Source: Methylobacterium bullatum (GTDB lineage: Bacteria; Pseudomonadota; Alphaproteobacteria; Rhizobiales; Beijerinckiaceae). Taken from it: 64,000 bases of DNA. Below, one piece after another: positions 15,904 to 25,099 of this stretch. A model generated the notes under the pieces. That model saw nothing but the letters and a program-made list of their open reading frames with translations, searched no databases and had not been told where the DNA came from. The stretch is from contig LR743504.1 in assembly GCA_902712845.1 (NCBI GenBank), positions 1,524,001-1,588,000 of the forward strand, given 5' to 3'. Numbering within the stretch: the stretch's first letter is position 1; every line of letters begins with the position of its first letter. Position numbers and translations under genes: made by a program.

Positions 15904-17043
15904 ATGTCCAACATTGCCGGTCCTGGACGTCGTCTCGGCGAGCTGCTCGGATCTCGCCTGTTTCGGCCGATCCTGGCGGGTGCGACGCTGCGCGAGCGTC
16001 TCATCGCCTGCCTCGGTGCTCTCCTGGGCATCGCGCTGACCGGCCTCGTCAGCGGCTGGATCGTCGGAGAGGGGCCGCACATTCCCCTGATCGTCGCCCC
16101 GATGGGAGCGACCGCGGTGCTCCTCTTCGCCGTGCCGGCGAGCCCGCTCGCCCAGCCCTGGCCGATCATCGGCGGCAACACGATCTCGGCCCTGATCGGT
16201 GTCACGGCGGCCTATTTCATCCCCAACCCCGTCCTGGCCATCGGCGTCGGCGTCTCCCTCGCCATCGCGGCGATGTCGTTCACGCGCTGCTTGCATCCGC
16301 CGGGTGGTGCCGCCGCCCTGACGGCGCTCATCGGCGGGCCGGCCATCGCGTCCTCCGGCTTCCTGTTTCCCTTCGTCCCCGTCTGCCTGAACTCCCTCAT
16401 CCTGGTCGGCCTTGGCATCGCCTTCCATCGGCTGTCGGGGCGGCAATATCCGCATGTTCCGCAGGCGGCGCCCGTCAACGTCCATGGAACGGCCGATCTG
16501 CCCGCTCCGCTCCGCGTCGGCTTCAATGCCCGTGACGTCGACGCGGCGCTCCAGTCCTTGAACGAAACCCTCGACATCGACCGGACCGACCTGGACCGGT
16601 TGCTCCGCGAGGTCGAGAGCCAGGCCATGGCCCGCGCCCATGGCGCGCTCGACTGCGGCACGGTCATGTCGCGGGACGTGGTCACGATCGGCGTGAACGA
16701 TTCCGTCGCGAAGGCGCGCGACCTGCTGCTCAAGCACAACATCCGGACCCTGCCCGTGGTCGACGGCGCGGGGCGGCTCGCGGGCACGCTGGGCCTGCGC
16801 GAACTCGCCTTGCGCGGCGACGGGGCCATCGCGCAGGTCATGTCCGAGGCCAGGACCGCCATGGCGGACGAGCCCGTGCTCTCGCTGGTCGAGCCGCTGA
16901 GCGACGGACACACGCATGCGGTGGTGGTCACGGCCGAGGACCGCAGCATCCTCGGGGTCATCACGCAGACCGATCTGCTTGCGGTCCTGATGCGCCTGGT
17001 CTCGAACAAGGCCTTCGCAGTGCCCACGCCGCACGCGGCGTGA
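15904..17043 (+). CDS. HPP-family membrane protein with tandem CBS domains
   Basis: The 379-residue protein has an N-terminal membrane domain (about residues 30-185) with four to five hydrophobic helices. It contains the family signature MSFTRCLHPPGGAAALTALI. The C-terminal part carries two CBS motifs: TVMSRDVVTIGVNDSVAKA with RTLPVVDGAGRLAG, and the second ending SILGVITQTDLLAVL. CBS pairs usually bind adenine nucleotides, so activity is probably energy-sensitive. HPP proteins in plants and cyanobacteria transport nitrite; the substrate here is unknown. The start at 15904 is preferred over 15877 because GGGGGGAG and GAGAGG lie just upstream. Confidence 0.88.
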   Translation: MSNIAGPGRRLGELLGSRLFRPILAGATLRERLIACLGALLGIALTGLVSGWIVGEGPHIPLIVAPMGATAVLLFAVPASPLAQPWPIIGGNTISALIGVTAAYFIPNPVLAIGVGVSLAIAAMSFTRCLHPPGGAAALTALIGGPAIASSGFLFPFVPVCLNSLILVGLGIAFHRLSGRQYPHVPQAAPVNVHGTADLPAPLRVGFNARDVDAALQSLNETLDIDRTDLDRLLREVESQAMARAHGALDCGTVMSRDVVTIGVNDSVAKARDLLLKHNIRTLPVVDGAGRLAGTLGLRELALRGDGAIAQVMSEARTAMADEPVLSLVEPLSDGHTHAVVVTAEDRSILGVITQTDLLAVLMRLVSNKAFAVPTPHAA

Positions 17044-17060
17044 TCCGTGGGTAGGCGAGC

Positions 17061-17225
17061 ATGGCCCGGTTGTTGCGTGGAGAGGGTGTTTCCCTCCCAC
17101 TGTACCAGCACGGGTTCGGGCCGATGCACGACACGCCGCTTCTTCTGAACCTGCTCTACGCGATCCTGATGGCGTCGAGCATGATGATCACGTGGCAGGT
17201 CCACCGGCTTCTCGGCCGCGCCTGA
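17061..17225 (+). CDS. Possible small membrane protein (54 or 33 residues)
   Basis: An ORF from ATG 17061 to TGA 17225 encodes 54 residues; an internal ATG at 17124 would give 33. The C-terminal part MHDTPLLLNLLYAILMASSM is strongly hydrophobic and ends with a basic tail (HRLLGRA), like a single-span membrane peptide. It follows the HPP/CBS gene by 17 bases and could belong to the same transcript. No convincing ribosome-binding site decides the start. Coding status is uncertain. Confidence 0.4.
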   Translation: MARLLRGEGVSLPLYQHGFGPMHDTPLLLNLLYAILMASSMMITWQVHRLLGRA

Positions 17226-17245
17226 AGGACACGCGGCCGGCGCGA

Positions 17246-17749
17246 TCAGAGGTTCTTTTCCAGAACCTTCACCACGGCCTCGACCCGGTCCTTGAAGTCG
17301 GCGACGTTGGAGAAGGGCCGCCAGTTCACGTCGAGGGTGCCGCCCTCGAAGGTCAGCCCGTTCGGGTAGTTCGAGGCCGGGGCGGTCTTCTCGTCGAACC
17401 GGATGCGGATCGCCTTGAGCTTCTGACTGAGCGCGTCCCGGCCCATCTTGTCCTTGCCGACCTCCTTCAACCCTGCGGCGATGGGCTCGAAGATCGTCTT
17501 CCCGAAATAGCCTTCGTCCGCATAGTACTTGGCATCGCCGGGGATCGTCAGCTGGTCCCAGGCGACCTCCACCGGCACGGGCATGCCCGCCGCGTCCTGG
17601 ATCGCCTTCTCGTAGGCGGGGTAGCGGTCCTGGCGGTAGGCCGCGATCGCCCGGCGCTCGGCGAGGCCCACCGTCGGTTCAGCCCAGGCCGCCGATGCGG
17701 TGAGCAGGACGAGGGCGGTGGCTTCGAGAACGTGGCGGCGTGACATCAT
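17246..17749 (-). CDS. Secreted hypothetical protein
   Basis: The 167-residue protein has an N-terminal signal peptide (MMSRRHVLEATALVLLTASA, cleavage near AWA-EP). The Arg pair suggests a possible Tat-like start, but the classical twin-arginine motif is incomplete. The mature domain is mixed alpha/beta (AYRQDRYPAYEKAIQDAAG, VEVAWDQLTIPGDAKYYADE). I know of no named family; the mature part looks like a small periplasmic domain without catalytic motifs. The gene lies on the strand opposite to the HPP gene, about 80 bases from the next same-strand gene. Confidence 0.65.
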   Translation of the reverse strand: MMSRRHVLEATALVLLTASAAWAEPTVGLAERRAIAAYRQDRYPAYEKAIQDAAGMPVPVEVAWDQLTIPGDAKYYADEGYFGKTIFEPIAAGLKEVGKDKMGRDALSQKLKAIRIRFDEKTAPASNYPNGLTFEGGTLDVNWRPFSNVADFKDRVEAVVKVLEKNL

Positions 17750-17826
17750 GCAGCGGTTCCTTCGTGGTGCTTTGGCCCCGGATCACGGGCCTAGGGTAAC
17801 GGTTCGACGGCCGGAGCGAGGCGCCT

Positions 17827-18324
17827 TCAGGAGGCCGCGCGCCGGTTGCGGATCATCCCGGCGATGCCCAGCACGATGACGGCGGCCAGCGCCCCGGTGA
17901 TCGCCAGGAAGGTGAGGGTGCGGTTCCACAGCCGGTCGAGGCCGAGATCGGTGGTGACGAGGTCGGGACGGCCCGCATCGGCCATCACCCGGATGCTGTA
18001 ATCGCCCACATGCAGGCCGGTGAACACGTAGTTCACCCGGCGCGCCACGGTGCCGGTGGGCGTGCGCAGGTTCAGCGTCGCGTCGCAGATATGGAGCACG
18101 ATCTTGGCGCTGCACTTACCGTCCGTCACCCGCGCGTCGGCGACGGGATGGGCCGTGTCGCGGACCTGCCAGTCCGAGAGCAGCGGCGGCGCGGTGTAGA
18201 CGAGGCAGGCGCCCAGGAGGCCCGCGAGCGCCGCGAGGCCGAACAGCGTCCAGACCATGTTGCCCCAGCCCTGGCGGGGAGGGGGGAGGCGCAAGGTGTC
18301 CGGGCTTTTCGCGGGAGCGGTCAT
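17827..18324 (-). CDS. Membrane protein with periplasmic domain, linked to the M48 peptidase
   Basis: From ATG 18324 the protein has 165 residues. One membrane segment lies near residues 25-45 (MVWTLFGLAALAGLLGACLV) and another near the C-terminus (TLTFLAITGALAAVIVLGIA), with a domain of about 85 residues between them. That domain has two Cys (DGKCSAKIVLHICD) that could pair in the periplasm. It starts 11 bases after the stop of the M48 peptidase gene on the same strand, so the two are probably one operon. The function is unknown; a partner role in envelope proteolysis is an inference from position. Confidence 0.65.
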   Translation of the reverse strand: MTAPAKSPDTLRLPPPRQGWGNMVWTLFGLAALAGLLGACLVYTAPPLLSDWQVRDTAHPVADARVTDGKCSAKIVLHICDATLNLRTPTGTVARRVNYVFTGLHVGDYSIRVMADAGRPDLVTTDLGLDRLWNRTLTFLAITGALAAVIVLGIAGMIRNRRAAS

Positions 18325-18335
18325 GGCTGTGGGCC

Positions 18336-20564
18336 TCACGTGGCTCTGGCGTCGGGGGTGGAGCGGGCCGGGCATGAGCCGGCCTCGGCGAGGACGCGAC
18401 GCGCTTCCGCCGCGTGGCGGTAGCGGCCGATCAGGTCGGCGAAGTCCTGCAGCGTCATCTTGCGCGGCAGGCCGGCCCTGATCGTGACGATGCGGCGCTT
18501 GGGGTCGAGGCGGATCTTCCGGCCCCCCGGCACAAGCTGCGGGAACGGCGCTTCCGGCGGCAGCAACAGGCGCGTGACGATTCCGGTCTGCTGCAGCGTC
18601 ATGTCGAGGTCGGCCATGTCGTCCCAGGGGATGGGCCGGTCGAGGCCGGGGATCACCAGGGCTTCGGGCCGCAGGATCATCGTGGTCCGCTCACCCCGCC
18701 ACAGCCTGAACAGGCCGAAACCCGCAAGCGCGGCCCCGCAGGCAAGGGCCACCCATGCCACGAGGCGCGCTTCCCAGGCCGACAATCCCGGAAAGCCGAG
18801 GGTCACCAGGCCGAGGGCGAAAGAAGCGAAGAGCAGTCCGGTGACCGCGAGGACGATGGCGCCGGGCCGGCTGTTCTCGCGCAGTACCCGCTCCTCGGTG
18901 CCGATCGCCGCCGCCGTCGCTTCGAGATGCGCCCGTACGGCCGCGTCATGCTCCTCCACGGCCCCCCGGAAATCCGCCGTGGCCGTCCGGCACAATCCGG
19001 CGGGGTCCGCGAAATAGGCGGCGAGCTGACCCAGCGCGTGCGGTGGCGGCACGATGGCAGACGCGGCCAGGAGTTCGGCGTCGAGCGTCCTGCCGAGGGC
19101 GGCGATGCGCTCGCGGGTCGGCGGATGGGTATCGGTGGGGTGGGGCTGCTCGGCCTCCAGATGCGTGGCCGGGTCGTCGAGGCCGCGTGCGATCACGTGA
19201 TCGAGGATGGCGGCGACGAGATCGGCGGGGGCCGATCCGGGTGTCTCGGCCGCGGCATCGAGCATTTCGGCGATGCACGGCTGAACCGCGCCGGTGCGGA
19301 GCAGCGCCCGCGCGGCGGCATCCGGCGAGGTCGGCCCGGCCCCCGCGGCGTCGGCGGCGAATTCCCGCGCCCGGCTCCAGTGCCGCACGGCGAGGTGGAA
19401 CCGCTCCATCACGAAGGCGCCGAGGCGCAAGGACGGGGTCAGCAGCCCGAAGGATCCGGCATGCCCCTCCGCCACCGCGTCGAGGGAGCGCCCGACCCCG
19501 GCATAGATCGGCAGGAAGCGCTGGCTGTAGGCGGTGTCGCCCCCGGCGTAATGGGCGAGTTCGTGGCCGATGATCGCCGCCACCTCGTCGCCGCGCATCA
19601 GGGCGAGGTAGGGTAGCGGCAGGTAGAGGATGCGGCCCGTCAGCCGCTCGCCCCCCGGCTCCACCACGGCCGGCCCGGCACTGACGAAGAAGCCTCCGGT
19701 GAGGCCCACCACCACGGAATCGGGCTTGAGCGCTCCGAGCCGTTCGGCGAGCCCCTCGGTGAGACGCCACAGGCCGGGCGCTTCCGCCGGCGAGACGGTC
19801 CGGCCGAGGATCGGCAGCGGATCGGGCTCGAACGCGGCCAGGGCGCGGCGCAGCCCGAGGACGGTCGCGCCCGCCGTGACGAGGACGGCCCCGCCAGCCA
19901 CGGCGGCGATCATGAGCAGCTTGATCTCTCCGCTGCCGAGGCCGGGCCTGGCGAGGATGCCGGCCTCGAAGATCACGGCGGCGACGAACCCTCCGGCGGT
20001 GAGGAGGACCTGGATGGCGAGGATGGGTGGCAGCAGCCGTCGCACAAGGGAGAAGCCCCCCACCAGCACGTCCCGCGAGGCCCTCCCTATCCATCCCAGC
20101 ACGGCGCCGGCCAGGAGGACGAGGATGGACAGGGCCGCCGCGATGCCCCCGGCCGCGATGACGACGGGCGGCAGCGTCCGGCGCCAGTCCATCAGCAGGG
20201 TCAGGGTCGCGGCCTCGTCGCGCGCCGCGCGGGCCTGAACCAGGGCGAGGGGGCCGCCATAGGTTTGACCGTTGCGGCGGAACTGCATGCGGAAATCGAT
20301 GCGGCCGTCCCGTGGCTCCCGCGCCTCGAGATCCTGGACGATCCGCGTCAGGTGCAGGCGCTCCGCATCGAGATCGGCCCAGTCGGCCGCGGCGCGCTCC
20401 TGCTCCCAGACCCCGAGCAGCATGACGGCCAGGGGCAGCAGGACGGTGGCGGCCACGAGGCCCGCCAGCGAGCGCAGACGCGACGGTGCGCGCGTAATCG
20501 TTGCGTCGGCGATGCCTGCCTCCCGAGATGCGTCTTCGCGCAAACGGGCATTGGCATAGGCCAT
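18336..20564 (-). CDS. M48-family zinc metallopeptidase, multi-span membrane protein
   Basis: The 742-residue protein carries the HExxH zinc motif as HELAH (His334, Glu335, His338) within DEVAAIIGHELAHYAGGD. A probable third ligand lies in SRAREFAADAAGAG. Hydrophobic segments lie before the motif (about residues 33-50, 140-160, 170-195, 205-235) and after it (about 580-640). This layout matches Ste24/HtpX-like M48 peptidases, although it is roughly twice the length of HtpX. It may degrade or process membrane proteins. The C-terminal 100 residues look like a cytoplasmic strand-rich domain. A membrane protein gene follows 11 bases downstream. Confidence 0.85.
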   Translation of the reverse strand: MAYANARLREDASREAGIADATITRAPSRLRSLAGLVAATVLLPLAVMLLGVWEQERAAADWADLDAERLHLTRIVQDLEAREPRDGRIDFRMQFRRNGQTYGGPLALVQARAARDEAATLTLLMDWRRTLPPVVIAAGGIAAALSILVLLAGAVLGWIGRASRDVLVGGFSLVRRLLPPILAIQVLLTAGGFVAAVIFEAGILARPGLGSGEIKLLMIAAVAGGAVLVTAGATVLGLRRALAAFEPDPLPILGRTVSPAEAPGLWRLTEGLAERLGALKPDSVVVGLTGGFFVSAGPAVVEPGGERLTGRILYLPLPYLALMRGDEVAAIIGHELAHYAGGDTAYSQRFLPIYAGVGRSLDAVAEGHAGSFGLLTPSLRLGAFVMERFHLAVRHWSRAREFAADAAGAGPTSPDAAARALLRTGAVQPCIAEMLDAAAETPGSAPADLVAAILDHVIARGLDDPATHLEAEQPHPTDTHPPTRERIAALGRTLDAELLAASAIVPPPHALGQLAAYFADPAGLCRTATADFRGAVEEHDAAVRAHLEATAAAIGTEERVLRENSRPGAIVLAVTGLLFASFALGLVTLGFPGLSAWEARLVAWVALACGAALAGFGLFRLWRGERTTMILRPEALVIPGLDRPIPWDDMADLDMTLQQTGIVTRLLLPPEAPFPQLVPGGRKIRLDPKRRIVTIRAGLPRKMTLQDFADLIGRYRHAAEARRVLAEAGSCPARSTPDARAT

Positions 20565-20762
20565 CTGCTAGGAAAAATCACCCTTCGGGACACACACCCG
20601 ATCCGGGCGGCCTTTCGGGATTCCTTCCCACGGCGAGGCGGAGGGCAGCGCGGATCGGTATGCGCGCCGGACATCGACGGGGTGTTCCGGACGGGGAAAC
20701 GGCAGGCCGGAAAATCGAACGAGGCATGAAACTTTATCGTCTGCCGCTCCGTAGGCGCGCGG

Positions 20763-21002
20763 ATGAATCTCAACGTTTTCCCGGGTTTCTCCACCCCCCT
20801 GCTCGCCTCCACGGAGGCCGACCTGATCGCTGCCGACGCGGCGTGGATCGCGGAACTGGCGAGCGTGTTCGGATCCGAAAGAATCGACGAGATGGCGGCC
20901 CAGCGCGCGGGCCGGGGCGAGGAGGGAAGTCGCCTCCGACGCCTCTACGACGCCCGCGAGGGCGCCTTGGCCGCGTGGCGCGCCGCGCGCGGCATGGATT
21001 AG
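20763..21002 (+). CDS. Small hypothetical protein
   Basis: The 79-residue product is mostly helical by composition. It contains AADAAWIAELASVFGSERID and a basic middle (RAGRGEEGSRLRRLYDAREG). There is no signal peptide or membrane segment. I recognise no family. An upstream ribosome-binding site is not obvious. Codon use (G or C in most third positions) supports coding, but confidence is moderate because open frames are common by chance in this GC-rich DNA. Confidence 0.5.
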   Translation: MNLNVFPGFSTPLLASTEADLIAADAAWIAELASVFGSERIDEMAAQRAGRGEEGSRLRRLYDAREGALAAWRAARGMD

Positions 21003-21026
21003 CCGCGTCAGCCGATCCTGTTAGGT

Positions 21027-21398
21027 TCAGAGACGATAGCTACCCGTCATCCCAGATCCCGCGAGGCTGACGCCCTTCTTCGACGCGCGGTGGCCGTCGC
21101 CGTAGGTGGGGGGCGTGTAGCCCTGCCGGGACTGCCGATGGATCGCGTCGCCGAGATCGCCGGCGACCTGTCGCAGGGTGGTCGCATGGCAGGAAGCGGC
21201 GACCTTGGTTCCGAGTTCGCGGGTATGGCTTCGGGCATAGAGGAAGGCGGCGAGGCGGGCGCGAGTCCGCTCGGGGAGGGTGGCCATCAGCGCGGGGATC
21301 GCGTCGGCGTGGGCACGGTAGATCTGTCCGAGCTCGTCGCCGGAAACGGGGCAGTCGTCGTTGAAATCTTCGATGCCGATCGAACGGGCCTGGAACAC
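21027..21398 (-). CDS. Hypothetical protein
   Basis: The 123-residue protein has a helical core: QIYRAHADAIPALMATLPER and TRARLAAFLYARSHTRELG. A short conserved-looking segment follows (KVAASCHATTLRQVAGDLGD). The last 30 residues are Gly/Ser/Thr-rich and probably flexible. I know no family with these motifs. No membrane or export signal is present. The gene is convergent with the 79-residue gene, leaving 24 bases between the stops. Confidence 0.55.
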   Translation of the reverse strand: MFQARSIGIEDFNDDCPVSGDELGQIYRAHADAIPALMATLPERTRARLAAFLYARSHTRELGTKVAASCHATTLRQVAGDLGDAIHRQSRQGYTPPTYGDGHRASKKGVSLAGSGMTGSYRL

Positions 21399-21484
21399 TC
21401 GGGTACCTGCAAGTTGGGTTGCCCCATCAGTGCGATGCCGTGGTTAACGATTGGTATCCAACCCCGCCGATTGGTGGAGGGTCG

Positions 21485-21688
21485 TTAACAGACGGTCGGT
21501 CGGCAGATCTTCGCCGGTCGTGCGTCGATCGATCCCGTCGTGTCGGGGTCGCGGCTGAGCGAGGCGTGAGGACCGGGCTGAGGGGCGGTCTTGGGGATCT
21601 TCATCAGCTGGAAGGCGCACACGCAACAGAGGGCCAGCGAGGCCAGCCAGAGGGCGCATCGTGCGGTTTTGACGGTTCGTTTCGACAT
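21485..21688 (-). CDS. Small membrane-anchored or secreted protein
   Basis: From ATG 21688 the product has 67 residues. Residues about 9-25 (ARCALWLASLALCCVCAFQL) form one hydrophobic segment after a basic start, so the protein is probably membrane-anchored or exported. The remaining 40 residues are polar and Pro/Ser/Thr-rich (PDTTGSIDARPAK). There are two Cys at the C-terminus (KICRPTVC). No family was recognised. An alternative ATG lies five codons upstream at 21703. Confidence 0.5.
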   Translation of the reverse strand: MSKRTVKTARCALWLASLALCCVCAFQLMKIPKTAPQPGPHASLSRDPDTTGSIDARPAKICRPTVC

Positions 21689-21767
21689 GCTTTGTTTCGA
21701 CATGGCCGCCAGGGTGGGCCCGATTGGTTAGCCAATGCTGAACGCCGATCGGCGGCCGACCGAGGCT

Positions 21768-22667
21768 TCATCCTCGCCGTAATTCGGCGGCCAGACGCTC
21801 CGCGTCGCTGCGCATCAGGGCCAGGAAGTTCCGCGCCATCGGTCCCGAACGCAGATGATAGAGGGCATGGACATCCGCCGACAGGATCGGCGAGACGACG
21901 GGCCGGTAAGTGACGTTCGCATGGGCGAGCTTCGCCACGAATTCCGGGATCAGGGCGACGCCGAATCCCGCCGCCACGAGGCTGGTGAGCGAGGCGGCCT
22001 CCACCGCCTGCTGCGAGATGGTCGGATAGAAACCGGCGCCGATGCAGCATTGCAGGATGTGCTTGGCAAACAGCGAATCGCGCAGACGCAGGAAGACGAA
22101 CTTCTCGTCCTTGAGGCGGCTCAGGGTCACCGAATCGCTCACGATCCCGTGGCCCTTGGGTAGGACGACGGCGATTCCCTCGCTCCAGGCCAGTTCGCTC
22201 ATCAGGTCCGGGTCCTGCGGCGGCGTGCGCAGGAAACTGATGTCCGTCTGCCCCGATTTCAGCGCGGCGATCTGCTTGTCCGGCGACATCTCGTGGATCT
22301 GGATGTCGACGCCGGCGAAGGTCTCCTGAAATTTGTGGATCAGTCCGCCGAGCGGTCCGGCGAGCATCGAGCCCGTCAGCCCGACATTGAGCACGCCGAC
22401 GCTGCCGCAGCCGATGGCATGCGCCCGCTCGGTGGCGTCCTGCGCGCTGTGGAGGATGGCCTTCGCCCGGACCAGGAAATCCTGGCCCGCCTGGGTGAGC
22501 GAGACGCGGCGGGTCGTCCGTTCAAGCAGACAGGTTCCGATCTCCGCCTCCAGATCGCGGATCTGCTGGCTCAATGGCGGTTGAGCCACGCCGAGGGCCT
22601 CCGCCGCCGCCGTGAAACTCAGCTTTTCTGCGACGGCGACGAAGTAGCGGAGGTGGCGCAGTTCCAT
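21768..22667 (-). CDS. LysR-family transcriptional regulator
   Basis: The 299-residue protein starts MELRHLRYFVAVAEKLSFTA, the standard LysR opening. The helix-turn-helix is AAAEALGVAQPPLSQQIRDL (about 18-38). The C-terminal half is the effector-binding fold (VGVLNVGLTGSM, ISFLRTPPQDPDL, LVAAGFGVALIPEF). It lies divergent from the symporter-allE-allA genes with about 214 bases between the starts, so it is the likely regulator of that cluster. A T-N11-A type site, TTCATATGTGGAA, sits at 22676-22688 just upstream of its own start. The effector is unknown; a ureide or dicarboxylate is a guess from context. Confidence 0.93.
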   Translation of the reverse strand: MELRHLRYFVAVAEKLSFTAAAEALGVAQPPLSQQIRDLEAEIGTCLLERTTRRVSLTQAGQDFLVRAKAILHSAQDATERAHAIGCGSVGVLNVGLTGSMLAGPLGGLIHKFQETFAGVDIQIHEMSPDKQIAALKSGQTDISFLRTPPQDPDLMSELAWSEGIAVVLPKGHGIVSDSVTLSRLKDEKFVFLRLRDSLFAKHILQCCIGAGFYPTISQQAVEAASLTSLVAAGFGVALIPEFVAKLAHANVTYRPVVSPILSADVHALYHLRSGPMARNFLALMRSDAERLAAELRRG

Positions 22668-22881
22668 AACCGCCATTCATATGTGGAAGCTCTTAATGGC
22701 GACGAAAGAGATATTTGACGGCCGCCTCGGCACAAACAATGCTGCGCGCGGCGATGGGTGACGACATGCCGCTCCTGCAGGATTTCGCAGGACGTTCCGC
22801 CTCCCCTCGGCGAACCTTCCGATGCACCGGGGCCGGGCACGCGGAGCGAAGAACGGCCTGAAGCAACGGTTGGAGGTTCGC

Positions 22882-24183
22882 ATGCGGCGCTTCTTTGCGT
22901 CACTGTTCGGTCAGGTGGTCGCGGCCCTCGTCCTCGGGATCGTCCTCGGCATCGTATGGCCGGATTTCGCCGTCGCCTTGAAGCCCCTCGGCGACGGGTT
23001 CATCAAGCTGATCAAGATGGCGATCGCGCCTCTGGTCTTCGGCGTCGTCGTGCACGGCATCGTCGGGGCGGGGGACCTGCGCAAGGTCGGCCGGGTCGGT
23101 CTCAAGGCGCTGATCTATTTCGAGGCGGTCACGACCCTGGCCCTCGTCCTCGGCATCGTCCTCGCCTACGCGTTCGCGCCGGGGGCCGGGATGAACATCG
23201 ATCCCTCCACCCTCGATGCCAAGGCGATCGCCAGCTACACCGACCGGGTCGGGCAGGTGACGGGCACCGTCGACTTCCTGATGAAGATCATCCCGACCAC
23301 GATCGTCGACGCCTTCGCCAAGGGCGACATCCTCCAGGTCCTCATCATCGCGATCCTGTTCGGTTCGGGATTGGCGCTGCTGGGCGAGCACGGGCAGCCC
23401 CTGGCTCAGAGCATCGAGCGGATCACCGCCGTCCTGTTCAAGATCATCGGCTTCATCGTGCGGCTGGCCCCCCTCGGCGTCCTCGGCGCCGTCGCCTTTA
23501 CCGTCGGCAAGTACGGCATCGGCTCCCTGCGGCAGCTCGGGATGCTGGTCGCGCTGTTCTATGTGGGTGTCGCGTTCTTCGTCTTCGTCGTGCTCGGCGC
23601 GATCCTGCGCGCGGCCGGCTTCAGCATCCTGAAGCTGCTGGCCTATCTGCGCGAGGAGCTCATGGTGGTGGCGGGCACGGCCTCCTCCGACAGCGTGCTG
23701 CCGCAGATCATGCGCAAGCTCGAACGGCTCGGCATCCGCGATTCCACCGTGGGCCTCGTGATCCCCACGGGCTACTCGTTCAACCTCGACGCCTTCTCGC
23801 TCTACCTCACCCTCGCCACCGTCTTCATCGCGCAGGCGACCAACACGCCCCTGTCCTTCGGGCACCTGCTGCTGATCCTCGGCATCGCCCTCCTGACCTC
23901 GAAGGGCGCACACGGCGTCCCCGGATCGGCCATCGTCGTCCTGGCGGCGACCCTGTCGGCGGTGCCGGAAATCCCGGTGATCGGGCTGGTGCTGGTTCTG
24001 TCCATCGATTGGTTCGTCGGCATCGCCCGGGCGCTCGGCAACCTCATCGGCAATTGCGTGGCGACAGTGGTCATCGCCGCCTGGGAGGGCGATATCGATC
24101 GGGCTCAGGCCCATCGCGTTCTCAACGGAGAGGTCGCCACCGACACCACGGCGGTGCTCGATAGCCCCCTCGCCAAGGCGTAG
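22882..24183 (+). CDS. Dicarboxylate/amino acid:cation symporter (DctA-like)
   Basis: This 433-residue inner-membrane protein belongs to the DAACS (SDF) family. The signatures are a serine-rich re-entrant loop (VVAGTASSDSVLP), LVIPTGYSFNLDAFSLYLTL in the ion-binding helix, and SKGAHGVPGSAIVVLAATL. It should carry C4-dicarboxylates or acidic amino acids with Na+ or H+. The start at 22882 has GGAGG nine bases upstream; the ATG at 22822 does not. It precedes the ureide genes by about 80 bases and is divergent from the LysR gene, so uptake of a related nitrogen or carbon source is plausible. Confidence 0.92.
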   Translation: MRRFFASLFGQVVAALVLGIVLGIVWPDFAVALKPLGDGFIKLIKMAIAPLVFGVVVHGIVGAGDLRKVGRVGLKALIYFEAVTTLALVLGIVLAYAFAPGAGMNIDPSTLDAKAIASYTDRVGQVTGTVDFLMKIIPTTIVDAFAKGDILQVLIIAILFGSGLALLGEHGQPLAQSIERITAVLFKIIGFIVRLAPLGVLGAVAFTVGKYGIGSLRQLGMLVALFYVGVAFFVFVVLGAILRAAGFSILKLLAYLREELMVVAGTASSDSVLPQIMRKLERLGIRDSTVGLVIPTGYSFNLDAFSLYLTLATVFIAQATNTPLSFGHLLLILGIALLTSKGAHGVPGSAIVVLAATLSAVPEIPVIGLVLVLSIDWFVGIARALGNLIGNCVATVVIAAWEGDIDRAQAHRVLNGEVATDTTAVLDSPLAKA

Positions 24184-24262
24184 GCTCCGGGGGGCGCATC
24201 CGGCGCTGCGCCCGCGACGACAATGGTCCGAACGGGCCGCATGACCTGTTGGAGACGAGCCC

Positions 24263-25099
24263 ATGACCGCCTCTTCCTACAACCCGCCCTGCGGGGGCTT
24301 GCCGCCCCAGACCGCGCTGATGACCGGCCGGGCCGTGTTCACGGAAGCCTATGCGGTCATTCCGAAAGGCGTGATGAGCGACATCGTCACCAGCGTGCTG
24401 CCGTTCTGGGACGATACCCGCGCCTGGATCCTGTCCCGCCCGCTCTCCGGCTTCTCCGAGACCTTCGCCCAGTACCTGATGGAGGTCGCCCCCGGCGGCG
24501 GCAGCGAGCGCCCGGAACTCGATCCCCGCGCCGAGGGCGTGCTGTTCGTGGTCGGCGGTCATGCCAGCCTCGTCCTCGACGGGACAACGCATGCCCTGCG
24601 GCCGGGCAGCTACGCCTATCTGCCGCCGGGCGCCGCCTGGACGTTGCGCAATGACGGCGACGAGCCGACCCGCTTCCACTGGATCCGCAAGGCCTACGAG
24701 CACGTGCCGGGCATCGACGTGCCCCCCGCCTTCATCCGCCACGATTCCGAGATCGAGCCGCGGGGCATGAAAGGCACGAACGGCGTCTGGGCCACGACCC
24801 GCTTCGTCTCCCCCGACGACGTGCGCCACGACATGCACGTGAACATCGTGACGCTTCAGCCCGGCGCCTCGATCCCCTTCGAGGAGACTCACGTCATGGA
24901 GCACGGGCTCTTCGTGCTCGAAGGCAAGGCGGTCTATCGGCTCAACCGCGACTGGGTCGAAGTGGAGGCCGGCGATTTCATGTGGCTGCGCGCCTTCTGC
25001 CCCCAGGCCTGTTACGCGGGCGGCCCCGGCCCCTTCCGCTACCTGCTTTACAAGGACGTCAACCGCCACCCGGCCCTCGCACCGCGCAGGATCGGGTGA
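24263..25099 (+). CDS. allE: (S)-ureidoglycine aminohydrolase
   Basis: The 278-residue protein is a bicupin. The first cupin spans about 50-150 (VLFVVGGHASLVLDG, LRPGSYAYLPPGAAW); the second about 185-265 (HVNIVTLQPGASIPFEETHV, MEHGLFVLEGKAVYRLN). The second carries the conserved E-x-H-x5-H-G metal site typical of YlbA/AllE enzymes. It releases ammonia from ureidoglycine to give ureidoglycolate in purine/allantoin breakdown. Its stop overlaps the start of the next gene (TGATG), so the two are one translational unit with ureidoglycolate lyase. Confidence 0.93.
   Translation: MTASSYNPPCGGLPPQTALMTGRAVFTEAYAVIPKGVMSDIVTSVLPFWDDTRAWILSRPLSGFSETFAQYLMEVAPGGGSERPELDPRAEGVLFVVGGHASLVLDGTTHALRPGSYAYLPPGAAWTLRNDGDEPTRFHWIRKAYEHVPGIDVPPAFIRHDSEIEPRGMKGTNGVWATTRFVSPDDVRHDMHVNIVTLQPGASIPFEETHVMEHGLFVLEGKAVYRLNRDWVEVEAGDFMWLRAFCPQACYAGGPGPFRYLLYKDVNRHPALAPRRIG

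Noticed and set aside
15661..17100. 479-residue minus-strand frame over the HPP/CBS gene
   Set aside because: Antisense shadow of a gene with clear HPP and CBS motifs.
22758..24164. 468-residue plus-strand frame over the dicarboxylate symporter
   Set aside because: Different frame of the same region, Arg/Gly/His-rich and without a ribosome-binding site.
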